Below are positions 11,131 through 20,698 of a stretch of 64,000 nt of DNA, piece by piece; position 1 is the first letter of the stretch, and every line of letters starts with the position of its first letter. The notes under the pieces are model-generated. The model was given only the letters and a program-made list of their open reading frames with translations, was not told where the DNA came from and searched no databases. The position numbers were made by a program, and so were the translations under genes. The stretch comes from Cyathus striatus (lineage: Eukaryota; Basidiomycota; Agaricomycetes; Agaricales; Nidulariaceae): positions 434,001 through 498,000 of the forward strand of contig JAOVFP010000024.1 of assembly GCA_025738555.1 (NCBI GenBank), written 5' to 3'.

Positions 11131-11429
11131 TGCACAATATTGGCTCTTAATCTGCATTGTGACTGGCCACAGCTTACATAGCCATTGCATATCACAACTT
11201 TATCCCAAGTAATTTGGCACTGACCACCACATGGCAGGCATCTCTACCAAGCTGGAGAGCACATTTAATGCTGGCTGATATATATCTTATCCATCCTTAA
11301 TGCTCCATGGATGCATGAGTAGTGCAAAGGGGCAGGATGATGAAGTCCTTATGGGTCTTAATGGAAGAGGTGAATTGGTTCCCAAGCCTGCTCCTATGCA
11401 GGATGACTGTCACATCACCTCAGACAATT

Positions 11430-13357
11430 GGCACTCTGCAGCAGACTTACAAGGTCTCCCTCAGGCCAGGATCCAACTCCAACCCCCCCTTCCACCCCAT
11501 TTATTCCACCTATTAACACCACTGTCCTCATGATGCATAATGTTTGTATCAGTCCAGATGAATTATCTTACCCTCTGTTGTTACATTCTAATCTCCATCC
11601 TAATTGCCAGGCAGAGAAACACATCTTCCTTTGGAAAGGTGTTAATATTCCCCCTTCAGTGACAATCAGCAATCCAGCAATTCTATTCCTATCCTCTCTG
11701 GCATCTACAGTGTTATGGTGTTCCTTGACACACCTAATGGAAAGTAACAATTATGAAATATGTACAGGATATTTTTTAAAACAAAGTTAATAAACATAAT
11801 TTAGAATATATTAGGACTGCAAATACAAACTTTCAAGGTAGAATTATATGTGCAAATGTATATATGAAGCTGATTGCTGAGGGGATCACTTTTCAGCCAA
11901 AAACATGACTTGACACAGTAATGTCACGGGTGTCACAACAGTTCACACCCATGAGTTTGGGAGGGTCAAGAGCATGTGATGAACAAGTGTCACATGCTGA
12001 AACTATCAAAGTTGCTACTTTATCACTATTTCAATTTTTATAATTGTGTTTCATTCTTAAGTGGGCTAAATATTTGGGGAAATGTCAGAAGTTGCTGTAC
12101 ATATATACATAAATTTTTGTAAGAATGTGCACCTGGCAGAAAACTCAAAATTTTAGTTGGAAAACTGTGACAAGATGGGGTTTTCATCTAAAATTGTAGT
12201 AATCCTAACCTATATCCTTTTCCAGCTCATTTTATGCTTTCCAAAATATTTACCAATGATGATATATGTATGAGAATATGTATACAAAATATCTAAGCAA
12301 TATGACAAAGTGGTGAGGCTGGAAGATGAAAGGAGTCCAGGTGTGTCAAGGAACACCATAATACTGTAATGCATCTTTGAGAACAACTGCTTCATATGGT
12401 GTGGGCCTATGGAAGTTTCATATATTTTGTGATATTTTCTCCATACCTGAACATGCCAGGCTACAAGCTTCTTTTGAGCTCTTACATTCATTTGTGTTAT
12501 GGGCTGCATCAGATCCAGAACATTGTCCAACTGGAATGGCAATACTTGCAGCACACAGGTTCAAGCCTGTTTCTGTTTCAACAGTCTGCAAATACCTTTC
12601 TGCCATATGAGCATGGTGCATTATCCAAGGATGGTCACCTCCCTTGTCAGCAGCTGAATCTGAACACATTGAGTGGTCCTTACACAGCCTCCAAAACCTC
12701 TTCAGGCAATGCAAACACCTATTAAGACCACTGGTAACTATTGAAATGTTTAACACACTGAGATCTTCCTTAGATTTGGCACAACCCTTTCATGCTTGTA
12801 TCTGGGCAGCAGCAACAAGTGCATTCTGGAGCCTAATGTGCTTTGGTGAGGTATCAGTTTCTTCTCACACTGCATTTGATGGGCACAAACACATAAAGTG
12901 ATCAGATTTAGAATTTAAAAAAGATCTAGACAAGAAGCCTTATGCTTGCCTCAGCCTACCTATGGCCAAGACAGCTACACCAGGGGAGATACAGGTAATA
13001 GTTTTAGCAGCACAGCCCTCTATCTTGTGTCCAGTGGCAGCACTCCATAACCTGCACTTCATGGTTCCAGCAGCAGAGGAAGCACCTATGTTCTCATGGA
13101 GGGACAACATGGATCATATTCAGCCTCTCATTAAACATTCAGCACTCAAATTCATTAATAATATATTGCTAAACCAAGGCTTTGGAATGACATTTGGCGA
13201 CTCCTTCCACATAGGTGGTGCCTCATTCTTATTAGCTCAAAAAGTCAATCTGGAAATTGTGCATCTAGCTGGATGCTGGAGGTCACTTGCCTACAAAGCC
13301 TACATTCAAACCTTTGAATTAGTAGCCTCACAGCATATTGGCAGACTATCTCTATAA
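11430..13357 (+). pseudogene. Tyrosine recombinase (integrase-like), inactivated
   Basis: Skipping the mariner-like insertion at 11708-12366, the frame runs from about 11430 to the TAA at 13357. It has an N-terminal helical segment (ASYGVGLWKFHIFCD) and a C-terminal catalytic domain of the phage-integrase fold, as in basidiomycete recombinase families. Two in-frame TGA codons (12608-12610 and 12899-12901) break it. The first catalytic Arg region reads LMCFGEVS (Cys codon 12839-12841), the H-x-x-R box reads GDSFHIGG (His codon 13208-13210), and the last box reads AGCWRS followed by the Tyr in KAYIQ (13301-13303). Both catalytic arginines are thus missing. The family would recombine circular DNA intermediates into the genome; this copy cannot. 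Confidence 0.75.
11708..12366. mobile_element. Mariner-like MITE inside the recombinase frame
   Basis: The 659-bp element is flanked by TA at 11706-11707 and 12367-12368. Its inverted ends are CAGTGTTATGGTGTTCCTTG (left) and CAGTATTATGGTGTTCCTTG (right, other strand), continuing to at least 28 matching positions with one difference. A TA duplication with such ends is the hallmark of Tc1/mariner elements. It contains no transposase frame. Removing it with one TA joins the recombinase frame in phase. Confidence 0.9.
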
Positions 13358-13426
13358 ACTGATTGGTTGGGCTTAGCTGTGCATTTGCACCATGGTCTTT
13401 TTCTCTTTATGGGTGGGCAGCTCAAT

Positions 13427-14566
13427 TGCTCAGTGTTCCTGTTTGAGCACTCCCTCACTCAGACTCCACCCTGTCATGAAAACCTAGTTTGCCACACAAC
13501 ACATTACAGTGCACTTTAATGCCTTAAGGCATTTGGTGCCCCCCAAGAGGACGAAATCTTAGATATTATTGAGAGACTTGCTGAGTGTCCTATAATGCCC
13601 CATAACAAATGTGATGACTTGTAAAGCTTACTACTGAATCTTACAATGAAATTCACATCATACAATGGCTTATAACCCTGTGTAATATTGTTCCAAAAAA
13701 TAAAATAAAATTGATGATATATGTGTAGTTTATCGCTGAGAATTAACATGAACATATGATGTTTTCATCTAATATACATGCATTGCAACAAGAACTACCA
13801 TCTATGTAGTAGTAGGTATAATAAGTATTTAATATATGTTAGTACAATGACACTGAGAACTAACGGTACTTACCAAATTAACTGAACACTTACCTTTAAG
13901 TTATGTTACTTATCTAAAAATCTTAAGCCAGCTCTTGAAGCCTTAATGAAAATGAAGCTCTTACCAGCGTCACCCTTTTATACACCTCAGACAGCTGCTT
14001 TAGTCAGTGCTCAGCCAGATCCTGGACTACCTCGGCTCTAAGTTCTGAGCTGTATCTAGTCAAACTAGACTTATCCACAGTTCTGTCTAGTTCTACTTAT
14101 AAATAGGATTCAACACTTTGCAATGTTTATCCATGTCACAAACCTTATAAAAGATAACCATCATAGTAATGGAATTATTTTTCAACTTTCTAAAACTTAT
14201 TTATTTCCTGGATAATGGTATGAAAGCCAAGTACACTGAAGCCACCAATATATTTGGGGGCCACCTGGGAGTCAATAAATGCACTCATGTAATATTTATA
14301 CCATAGGCATATTGCAATAGAATACAAGACTAAAGTAATATTACCACTGCTTTGCAACAGTGCCTTAATCTTAGAGTGTTCTTATGGGACCTCCCATACC
14401 TTACAGTACCTTGTGTATGTGTTGTAATATCTTCAGTAGTATCTTATAATTACCTTATGTTGCATTACTCTGATGTTAAAGGCTTAATGCATTCCAAGAT
14501 AAATTGGACTTTCGTGACACCAACCTATCAGCTTACATCTGTGTGGTGAGATAATGTCAAAGCTGG
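13427..14566 (+). repeat. Direct repeat B1, split by a later insertion
   Basis: The left part (13427-13470, CAGTGTTCCTGTTTGAGCAC...) and the right part (about 14520-14566, CAACCTATC...AAAGCTGG) are contiguous in B2 at 15083-15170. The right part ends directly at the start of A2. Confidence 0.7.
13471..14519. mobile_element. Inverted-repeat insertion within B1
   Basis: Comparison with the uninterrupted B2 shows about 1049 extra bases here. The ends are imperfect inverted repeats: TGTCATGAAAACCTAGTTTG on the left and TGTCACGAAAGTCCAATTTA on the right (other strand), with further matching AATGC(C/A)TTAAG further in. The duplication is at most two bases (CC), so the family is unclear. No long reading frame is present; the ORF at 13516-13755 has no recognisable domain. 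Confidence 0.65.
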
Positions 14567-14567
14567 A

Positions 14568-14732
14568 TTGAGCAAAGATGCTGACTATGTGAAGTAGTTG
14601 GCATCCAGCATCTAGCTGAGCATAAATCTCATCCCATGGATTAGTCATTGAGAATCATGGCTCCTTCAACACTCACCATCATTGTGACTCACAAGCACTT
14701 AGTTGCAAGTGTGCTTCATATTCTGTTTCTAC
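14568..14732 (+). repeat. Direct repeat A2 of the recombinase element
   Basis: This is the copy of 10249-10414, starting TTGAGCAAAGATGCTGAC one base after B1 ends. It carries more TG/CA where A1 has CG. Confidence 0.85.
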
Positions 14733-14800
14733 CCACCCACCTCACCCTGCATTTAATTTTATTATTACATATTAACCCACTTCATTATTTTACTTTCTTG

Positions 14801-14920
14801 CCCTTTCTGGCATTATTCTTCACACATATTATAATGTATTAGTATCATGCTTCATCCTTACCCTTTCTGGCATTATTCTTCATCCATATTATAATGTATT
14901 AGTATCATGCTTCATTTTTG
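14801..14920 (+). repeat. 60-bp tandem duplication
   Basis: CCCTTTCTGGCATTATTCTT at 14801 recurs at 14861, and the following bases (TATTATAATGTATTAGTATC) repeat at the same 60-bp spacing. The two units are almost identical, so the duplication is recent. Confidence 0.9.
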
Positions 14921-15082
14921 CCTTTATTCCTTCTTGATTCAACATAAATATATATAAAACATGCATTAGAGCTTAATGTATTTGTATCTACCAGTAATAT
15001 TACATTCACCTTTGTCAATATCCTCCATAGATGTAGGTGAATCATTGAGCAATTTGCCTGCTCACCCTGAGTGGCTTGATTA

Positions 15083-15170
15083 CTCAGTGTTCCTGTTTGA
15101 GCACTCCCTTGCTCAGACTCCACCCAACCTATTAGTTTACATCTGTGCAGTGAGATAACATTGAAGCTGG
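15083..15170 (+). repeat. Direct repeat B2, 3' end of the recombinase element
   Basis: Here the two halves of B are contiguous (ACTCCACCCAACCTATTAG), which defines the insertion point of the 1049-bp element in B1. After 15170 similarity to B1 stops, marking the element end. Confidence 0.65.
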
Positions 15171-15211
15171 AATATACCCATTGTCTAAGATGCTGACTCA
15201 TGCATCCTAAA

Positions 15212-15312
15212 TTGGAGAACAATGGAGAAAAGAATGACTCATACTTCTCCATTTGGAGAACAATGGAGTAAAAGGATGACTCATGCTTTCCCCAGTTGGA
15301 GAACAATGGGAA
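15212..15312 (+). repeat. Three degenerate units of about 42 bp
   Basis: TTGGAGAACAATGG occurs at 15212, 15253 and 15296, each followed or preceded by a GATGACTCAT-like phrase. The repeat is non-coding. Confidence 0.65.
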
Positions 15313-15633
15313 AGTAGGTGTGGGATATGATTAGTCAGCAGGAGGGTAAAAGGCATATAAGGAGGAGGATTTGGCCTGTAGAATTAACAACTTATACCTA
15401 GTTTACATTTGTTTGTATCCCTTTGCAGTTGTAGCACACAACCCTAACCTACTAAATATAATCTATATACTTCCACTCTACTCAGTACATGTATTGTCTG
15501 AGTTACATATAAAGTGTCAACAGTAAAGTGTGAAACTAATTTGTATTATATGTGTCTACTCAAATAGTAAGGCACTGTATCTTTGTAACATAACTACAGC
15601 AGCATCACATTTGTGTCCACTCAGATAGTGAGG

Positions 15634-15909
15634 CTGTTGAATGGGTTGTTGCCATTGTGAGGAAAAGGAATGAGGTGCCTATGGCCTGTGAAGGGGGGAA
15701 TATGAACTACAGTCTAACCAGATGTGTAGTGGTAGTGATAGTGCCTAGCAAGGCATACACAGGTGTCAGCCAGAGGTAACAACAAGTGAGCCATGCCTGG
15801 TGTGGGCATGGGGAAGAGGAAGCCTTGACTTGGGCCAGCATGAGGGTGATAATGTAGTGGATTAATGACAAAGAGTAGTATGTGTGATACAATGAGCTAT
15901 CTACATAGG
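15634..15909 (+). repeat. Left arm of a 275-bp dispersed inverted repeat
   Basis: The segment TGTTGAATGGGTTGTTGCCA...CAATGAGCTATCTACA is the reverse complement of 23577-23850 along its whole length, with scattered changes. It ends exactly where the family 2 LTR copy 2 starts. I do not recognise coding capacity; it is probably part of another element. Confidence 0.8.
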
Positions 15910-16572
15910 TGTCATATCCTGTATCACCTACCTCCAGACTCCTAGTCCCTTACTCCACCTGTTCCTTTGTTTACTCCAGACTTTGATTATGTTCCCATTA
16001 TTACATCTTGATTACTGTACATAACTTACTCCTGTTTCCCTTCTTCCATCTTGCCAAGCCAGTTCCTTAATTATTGTAGAGTACAACTCACAGTGAGTCA
16101 CTTATCATTCTCAAGTGTGCCACTGTCTGTTTCACATTACACTGTCATATGCATCCACTCCTCTGACATGTTTCATTATATTTAATTAGTATTAGTCTAC
16201 ATTCTTGGGGACTGGTACCTGGCTGTACTTCTCCACTGGCCTTTACTTACTCTGAGTCTCTAGTATTTAAGTAGCACTCAATTTGTACTTAGTCCTTAGT
16301 TTCATATTGAACTATGTCCTCACCCCTTAGTCTGACTTGAGTTACATCTCTTGTCTTCTGTCTTCTCCTCTCATCTCTTGTCTTCTCCAAAGGGCTTGCC
16401 CTTACTCCAAAATCTAGGACTGGGAATTCCAGGGGCACAGCACATAAGCTGAAGCCAAAGTCCTACCCCCTGAGTCACCTTCTCTGCCTTCATCTATTAC
16501 TCACCTCTTGTTTCTCCACAGTTACCCTCTCATACTCCACTGCCAAGTCAGGCTAGGGGCATGGTCATGACA
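15910..16572. mobile_element. LTR family 2, copy 2 (decayed)
   Basis: It starts TGTCATATCC, ends GGTCATGACA and is collinear with 9069-9712. Nearly every CpG of copy 1 is TpG or CpA here, for example CTCGTACTCCGCCACC against CTCATACTCCACTGCC. No matching 5-bp duplication was found: the flanks are ATAGG and CTGGC. It may therefore be left over from an element whose other end is lost. Confidence 0.85.
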
Positions 16573-16779
16573 CTGGCAAAAATTGCTCCCACCATTGGTT
16601 TTTCACAATATGCATTTATTTTTAAATTATGTAATTCCCACTAATGTAAGTTAGTAGGGAAATTTCTGGCAGTACAGTGATTTAGCACTCATCTGTACAG
16701 CACCTCTCAACTGTACACTTGACCTCCATATTGAGTCCCCTGTTACATCTTGATAAGCCCAAAATGGTGTGGAAGAATA

Positions 16780-17770
16780 ACCTTGGCTGCGCTTAGCAAG
16801 CAGCTATCCGACTTAATTGGCCACAGGAGAAGAACTAGAAAACAATGTTAGTGTATAACGTTGATGAAAACTTAGCTTATAATTGAATAATTCTTGAATA
16901 ACTTGAGGTGTTGACGCTCTTCAGTAAGACTTAAAGCTTGAAGTTTGTTGTTGCGTGGTAAGGGATAAGCTGTAAAAGAGGTGAATTTCGGATACTGAAG
17001 TATCCTCATAATATACAATGGCAGTGCTACAGATTCAGATGATGTGCATGTCCTCTCATGCCGTCAGAGCGAAGATAGAGTCATCTGATACATAAAAAGG
17101 CCATGATAATACGATATACAACAGAAACACAAAAACGAATGAAGAGAACTTAATGCCCCTGAAACCTAGAGACCACAGCAACAGCGATGATGGTGTAATG
17201 CTTGAGGAAACACCATGATGCAGGCATGAAGACATGTCCTACCCCTCCCCAAGGGTAGATGCAGTTGCCCAAGCCGCATTAGCAGCACTGCAACTATGAC
17301 GCTTAGTATAGTCATACACCATGCCAGGTCTTGCAGTTCCCTGGTATGCTGAATGCGAAATGAAAGGGCTTTGTCCAGCCCAAATAGTATCATACAATAA
17401 AAGAAAACTAGAATGTAAAGGACAAAGTAAGCAAGACAAGAACTAAAAGAAAAGAAACCTGACCCCTGTCCTCAACCTATGACCCTTCCTTCCATCACGG
17501 GATAACGACGAGTGAGGAACAATGATGGTAAAACCCAGTCACTATTCTTGATCTTCCCTAGATGCGATGCTTGGAGCTTGAGGAATGGCGAAGAAAAGAG
17601 GAGGTTTGGTGACAGAAGTTGAATAAACGAAGATTTACTAAGTGCATGTTGAACACACAGCCACTGACACATTGGTCAGCTGACATTGTTTGGCAAGGGC
17701 TTGTTTGGCTACAGCATTGAACTTGCCATGCTACAATTCCTGTAATGAAGACTCGAGGAAAAGGCATATG
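16780..17770 (-). other. CpG-retaining island; possible small secreted-protein gene, not resolved
   Basis: This kilobase has CpG dinucleotides at a gene-like frequency (GCGATGATGG, ATAACGACGAGTGAG, TCGCCATTCC on either strand), unlike the sequence on both sides. On the minus strand, short frames at 17558-17767 and 17239-17439 could be exons. The first has a Cys-rich stretch with the pattern C-C-x5-C-x7-C-x3-C (CCSQTSPC... to CVSGC), reminiscent of small secreted fungal proteins. I could not build a single convincing spliced product and recognise no family. It may be a young insertion or a surviving gene. Confidence 0.3.
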
Positions 17771-18987
17771 TTAGTATACATTGAATAACAGATAAAGTAA
17801 ATGGTTGAATAAAATAAACAAAGATAAGTGTAGGAAAGAGAAATATGAGCAATAAACTTAGTATTGATACAACACCCCAAATCCACCTGTGGTCCAACCA
17901 TCCCCTCCACAATGGTAAGTGTCACTAGAGATATTTGCTCCCCACCATCCAGCTCAGTTGGTGGTGAACCACTCATTAAGTAATTAGTAGTGTTATCATA
18001 AAACATAGGAAGTATGTGGGCTGAGAGCCATGTATGTTGTCTATTTGATTCATTTTATGTCATTTTTGTTAGTTGGTGCATGGCAGGTGCTTCTGCAATT
18101 TTTTGGTGTGTTGCTTTAGCCATTAAACTTGATGGGGTCACTCCCTTAGCACTATGTATCTTCTTAAACTCAATAATATATTCTGGCCTTCATAATAATG
18201 AGAGGAATGTATGGAAAGTTCTGTTAAATTTAGTGTGTACATTAAATCAATTTATAGTAATTTAAGAAAAAGATACCCACATGGCATAAAGGTACATGCA
18301 CATTTATGAAGACATTAAGTATGTAACTTATTTTTGTTCATATATATTCTGGTCTATCTGTGAGATGTTACAAACTTTCTAATGGCTATATCAGACCTTA
18401 ATTAGCAATTATACATTAGCTTGCTACTTACAACTTGAAGGCAGCAGTATTAAGTTGCACCAAAGTATTATTTATATTATTATAATATTTTACTAGACAA
18501 TACTTCTGATTTTATTTAAAACTAAGTTATGTTATGTTCTTTCAAAGGGTGGGATATATACTCATCATATCTACACTACATAGCTTATTACATGTTGAAC
18601 ATGAAGATGAGTGTATAAACACCCTCTAAGTGCTAATGTAGTGCTCAAACCAAGTTGCATTCTGTGAGCAAACTGATTATATGATGGTACATTTTAGGTT
18701 AGTGTGATTTTCAGACCCAATTGAGATGTAACAGGGGACTACAAATTCACTTGGCCTTATCTCAACACACATTCATTCTACTTACAAAAATGATGTTCTT
18801 TTCTATGTATTATTAACTGGGTATATATCAGAAAAAGTTTTATGCATGAAGAATGAGTGTATGAATGATAAACCTGGAATTACACCCAATTTTAGCAATA
18901 TCACAAAATCTTGGAACACATAAATGACATCTACAGTATAAGAGTCTATAGAATAGAATACTCAGTTCTCACAATAGAGAGAGACAA
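17771..18987. other. A/T-rich, CpG-poor stretch without a gene
   Basis: No recognisable protein is encoded; an ORF at 18014-18265 is hydrophobic and probably accidental. The phrase AGATGTAACAGGGGACT near 18727 is the inverse of AGTCCCCTGTTACATCT near 16733, so the two could be ends of one element spanning the CpG-rich island. The last part (about 18930-18987) resembles 20700-20810 (GAATAGAATACT...AGAGAGAGACAACT) and belongs to the Copia LTR neighbourhood. Confidence 0.4.
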
Positions 18988-19284
18988 CTATAATAGAGCA
19001 CTTTATGCTTGCCCCCTGTTACACATGGAATCCACATGAATTCCACCTTTCATGTGTACTACACTCCACCTCAAATGTATTTAAATCAGCAAATTTCCAT
19101 TCAAATTTGCGATTAGTGCACATGCACAGGTGAAATATCAAAATTCCACATGGAATTGCAAAGTGAAATTCACAAGGAATACACACGGACTGGTTACACT
19201 TGTACAGTACACTTGTAATTACTTGTAATACACTTCTCCATTACTATTATAATAAAAATAAATGTTTTAGCATAATGACACAAA

Positions 19285-19362
19285 GGGGAATTGAACTATC
19301 AACCACTAATTTGATTAGTAATCACATCAAAATCATGGAATTTACCATTAAGCCATCAGACC
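19285..19362 (-). other. tRNA-like sequence with Pol III A and B boxes, degenerate
   Basis: On the minus strand GGTCTGATGGCTTAATGG contains an A-box-like TGGCTTAATGG (19345-19355). About 48 bases further on is a B-box-like AGTTCAATTCC followed by CC (19285-19297). The spacing fits a tRNA or tRNA-derived SINE head. The acceptor stem does not close (GGTCTGA against CCCCTTTG), so it is not an intact tRNA. Confidence 0.4.
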
Positions 19363-19490
19363 ATATTATATTTAAGAGACAAAGGCTACATAACAACCTA
19401 TGGCACATTTCCACACATATGCATCATGTGACATATTGCTAATGTGTTGCCAGCTCATCATTCCTTGCCCTGCTTCTTCACTCTCCACTA

Positions 19491-19520
19491 CCCTCTCCCT
19501 CTCCCTCTCTCTCTCCCCCA
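19491..19520. repeat. CT-rich microsatellite
   Basis: A run of CCCTCT/CTCTCT units of about 30 bases directly precedes the minisatellite. Confidence 0.85.
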
Positions 19521-19639
19521 CTCCCCTTGCCCTCTCTCCCCTATCAAGAGGGTAAACCCAAGGCAAAACAACACTGAAAAGGCAGGAGGGCCATGCACAC
19601 AGGGTAGAAGAGGTGGAACAGTGATGAGCACATAGGGTG

Positions 19640-20395
19640 GGAGGGGCAGGAAAGGCAGGGAATGAAGAGTGTGGAGGTGGGAGTGGGGGGAACAACATGC
19701 ATATAGGATGGAAAAGGCAGAGAATGATGAGCGTGGAGGGTGAGAACAGGGGGAACAATGCATATGGAGGGTGGGAACAGCAGGGGATGATGTGTGTTAA
19801 GGGAGGGAACAGAGGGAATGGCAGGGAACAACACATGTAGAGTGTGAGAACAGGGGGAACAACACGTGTGAAGGGTGGAAACAGCAGGGAACAGCACACA
19901 TGGAGGATGGGAACAGGGGGGATCAGCAGGGAATGACATGTGTGGAGCACAAGAACAGGAGGGACAACATGTGTGGAGTGTGAGAACAGGAGGGACAACA
20001 CATGTGAAGTGTGAGAACAGGAGGGACAACATGTGTGGAGCACGAGAACAGGAGGGACAACACATGTGGAGTGCACGAACAGGAGGGACAACATGTGTGG
20101 AGCACAAGAACAGGAGGGATGATGCACATGAAGGGTGGGGATGGCAGGAGGTGACACACATGGGAGGCGGGAACAGGGGGAGATGGCAGGGGGCAACACA
20201 CATGGAGGGTGGGAACAGGGGGGAATGATGCATGTGGAGGGCATGTACAGGGGGGAATGACACGCACAAATGGTGGGAACTGCAGGAAATGACACATGTG
20301 GAGGGTGAGAATAGGGGGGGCAGCATGCATGGAGGGTAGGAACAGGGGGGGCAATGTGCATGGAGGGCAGGAATGGTGGGGCAACAAGTGGGGGG
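19640..20395. repeat. 31-bp minisatellite
   Basis: GAACAGGAGGGACAAC starts at 19953, 19984, 20015, 20046, 20077 and 20108, an exact 31-bp period, each followed by (A/C)(C)ATGTG(T/A)GGAG. More divergent units extend the array to both sides, with about two dozen units in all. Because 31 is not a multiple of three and the purine-rich strand lacks stops on its complement, long frames appear in all three minus frames (329, 287 and 154 codons); they are consequences of the repeat, not genes. Confidence 0.9.
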
Positions 20396-20698
20396 TGAGG
20401 GTATCACATGACTGTTATTAAATAATAATAGTTGTATTTAAACTATTTAAATATACTATTATTTTAAATGATTTGAGTGAAGTACACATGGATTCCACAT
20501 GTACAATTTCATGTGTAGTTCACTTTCTTTATAGCTAAATTCACCTTCTGGATGAAATTTTTTAAGAAGTGGAATTCATGTGTACTTCATGTGGAATTAG
20601 GTGAAGTGCATGTGGAAATTTTACAATTAAGTGTATTTTTGTGAAGTACATGTGTATAGGTGGGTGAGTGGAAAGTACTGCTATAATATATTACCTAT

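Larger units (their letters stand above)
10249..15170 (+). mobile_element. Tyrosine-recombinase element with split direct repeats (Ngaro/DIRS-like layout)
   Basis: A tyrosine recombinase (11430-13357) is bracketed by repeats in the order A1-B1-A2-B2. A1 is 10249-10414 and its copy A2 is 14568-14732. B1 (13427-13470 plus 14520-14566) ends directly against A2, and its uninterrupted copy B2 is 15083-15170. This split-repeat order is characteristic of Ngaro-type retroelements that use a tyrosine recombinase. No reverse transcriptase was found between 10980 and 11430, so the copy is either deleted and non-autonomous or belongs to another recombinase group such as Cryptons with accidental repeats. 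It has been hit by two later insertions. Confidence 0.6.
18996..20690. mobile_element. Second hAT-type element, with a minisatellite cargo
   Basis: The 1695-bp segment is flanked by the 8-bp duplication CTATAATA (18988-18995 and 20691-20698). Its ends are imperfect inverted repeats: GAGCACTTTATGCTTGCCCC on the left and CAGTACTTTCCACTCACCCA on the right (other strand), both leading into TACACATG. Subterminal zones carry many copies of CACATGGAATTCCAC-like motifs in both orientations. These are hAT features. It encodes no transposase; the centre is a long minisatellite. Confidence 0.75.

Noticed and set aside
10980..11430. Reverse transcriptase in the recombinase element
   Set aside because: No YxDD-type motif or palm-domain pattern is present in any frame of this interval.
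2799..13000. TGA as a sense codon (recoding)
   Set aside because: Housekeeping genes in the same window use TGA as a normal stop, and the TGA codons in elements fall where CpG decay of CGA is expected.
9069..16572. One full LTR element bounded by the two family 2 LTRs
   Set aside because: Copy 1 has its own AATAG duplication on both sides, the host gag frame continues across it, and the two copies differ strongly in CpG decay.
19285..19362. A functional tRNA gene
   Set aside because: The acceptor stem does not pair and the anticodon arm is not convincing; only the Pol III boxes are preserved.
19372..20407. Long minus-strand frames of 329, 287 and 154 codons
   Set aside because: They arise in all three frames from a 31-bp minisatellite, have no promoter, intron or domain signal, and lie inside a DNA transposon.
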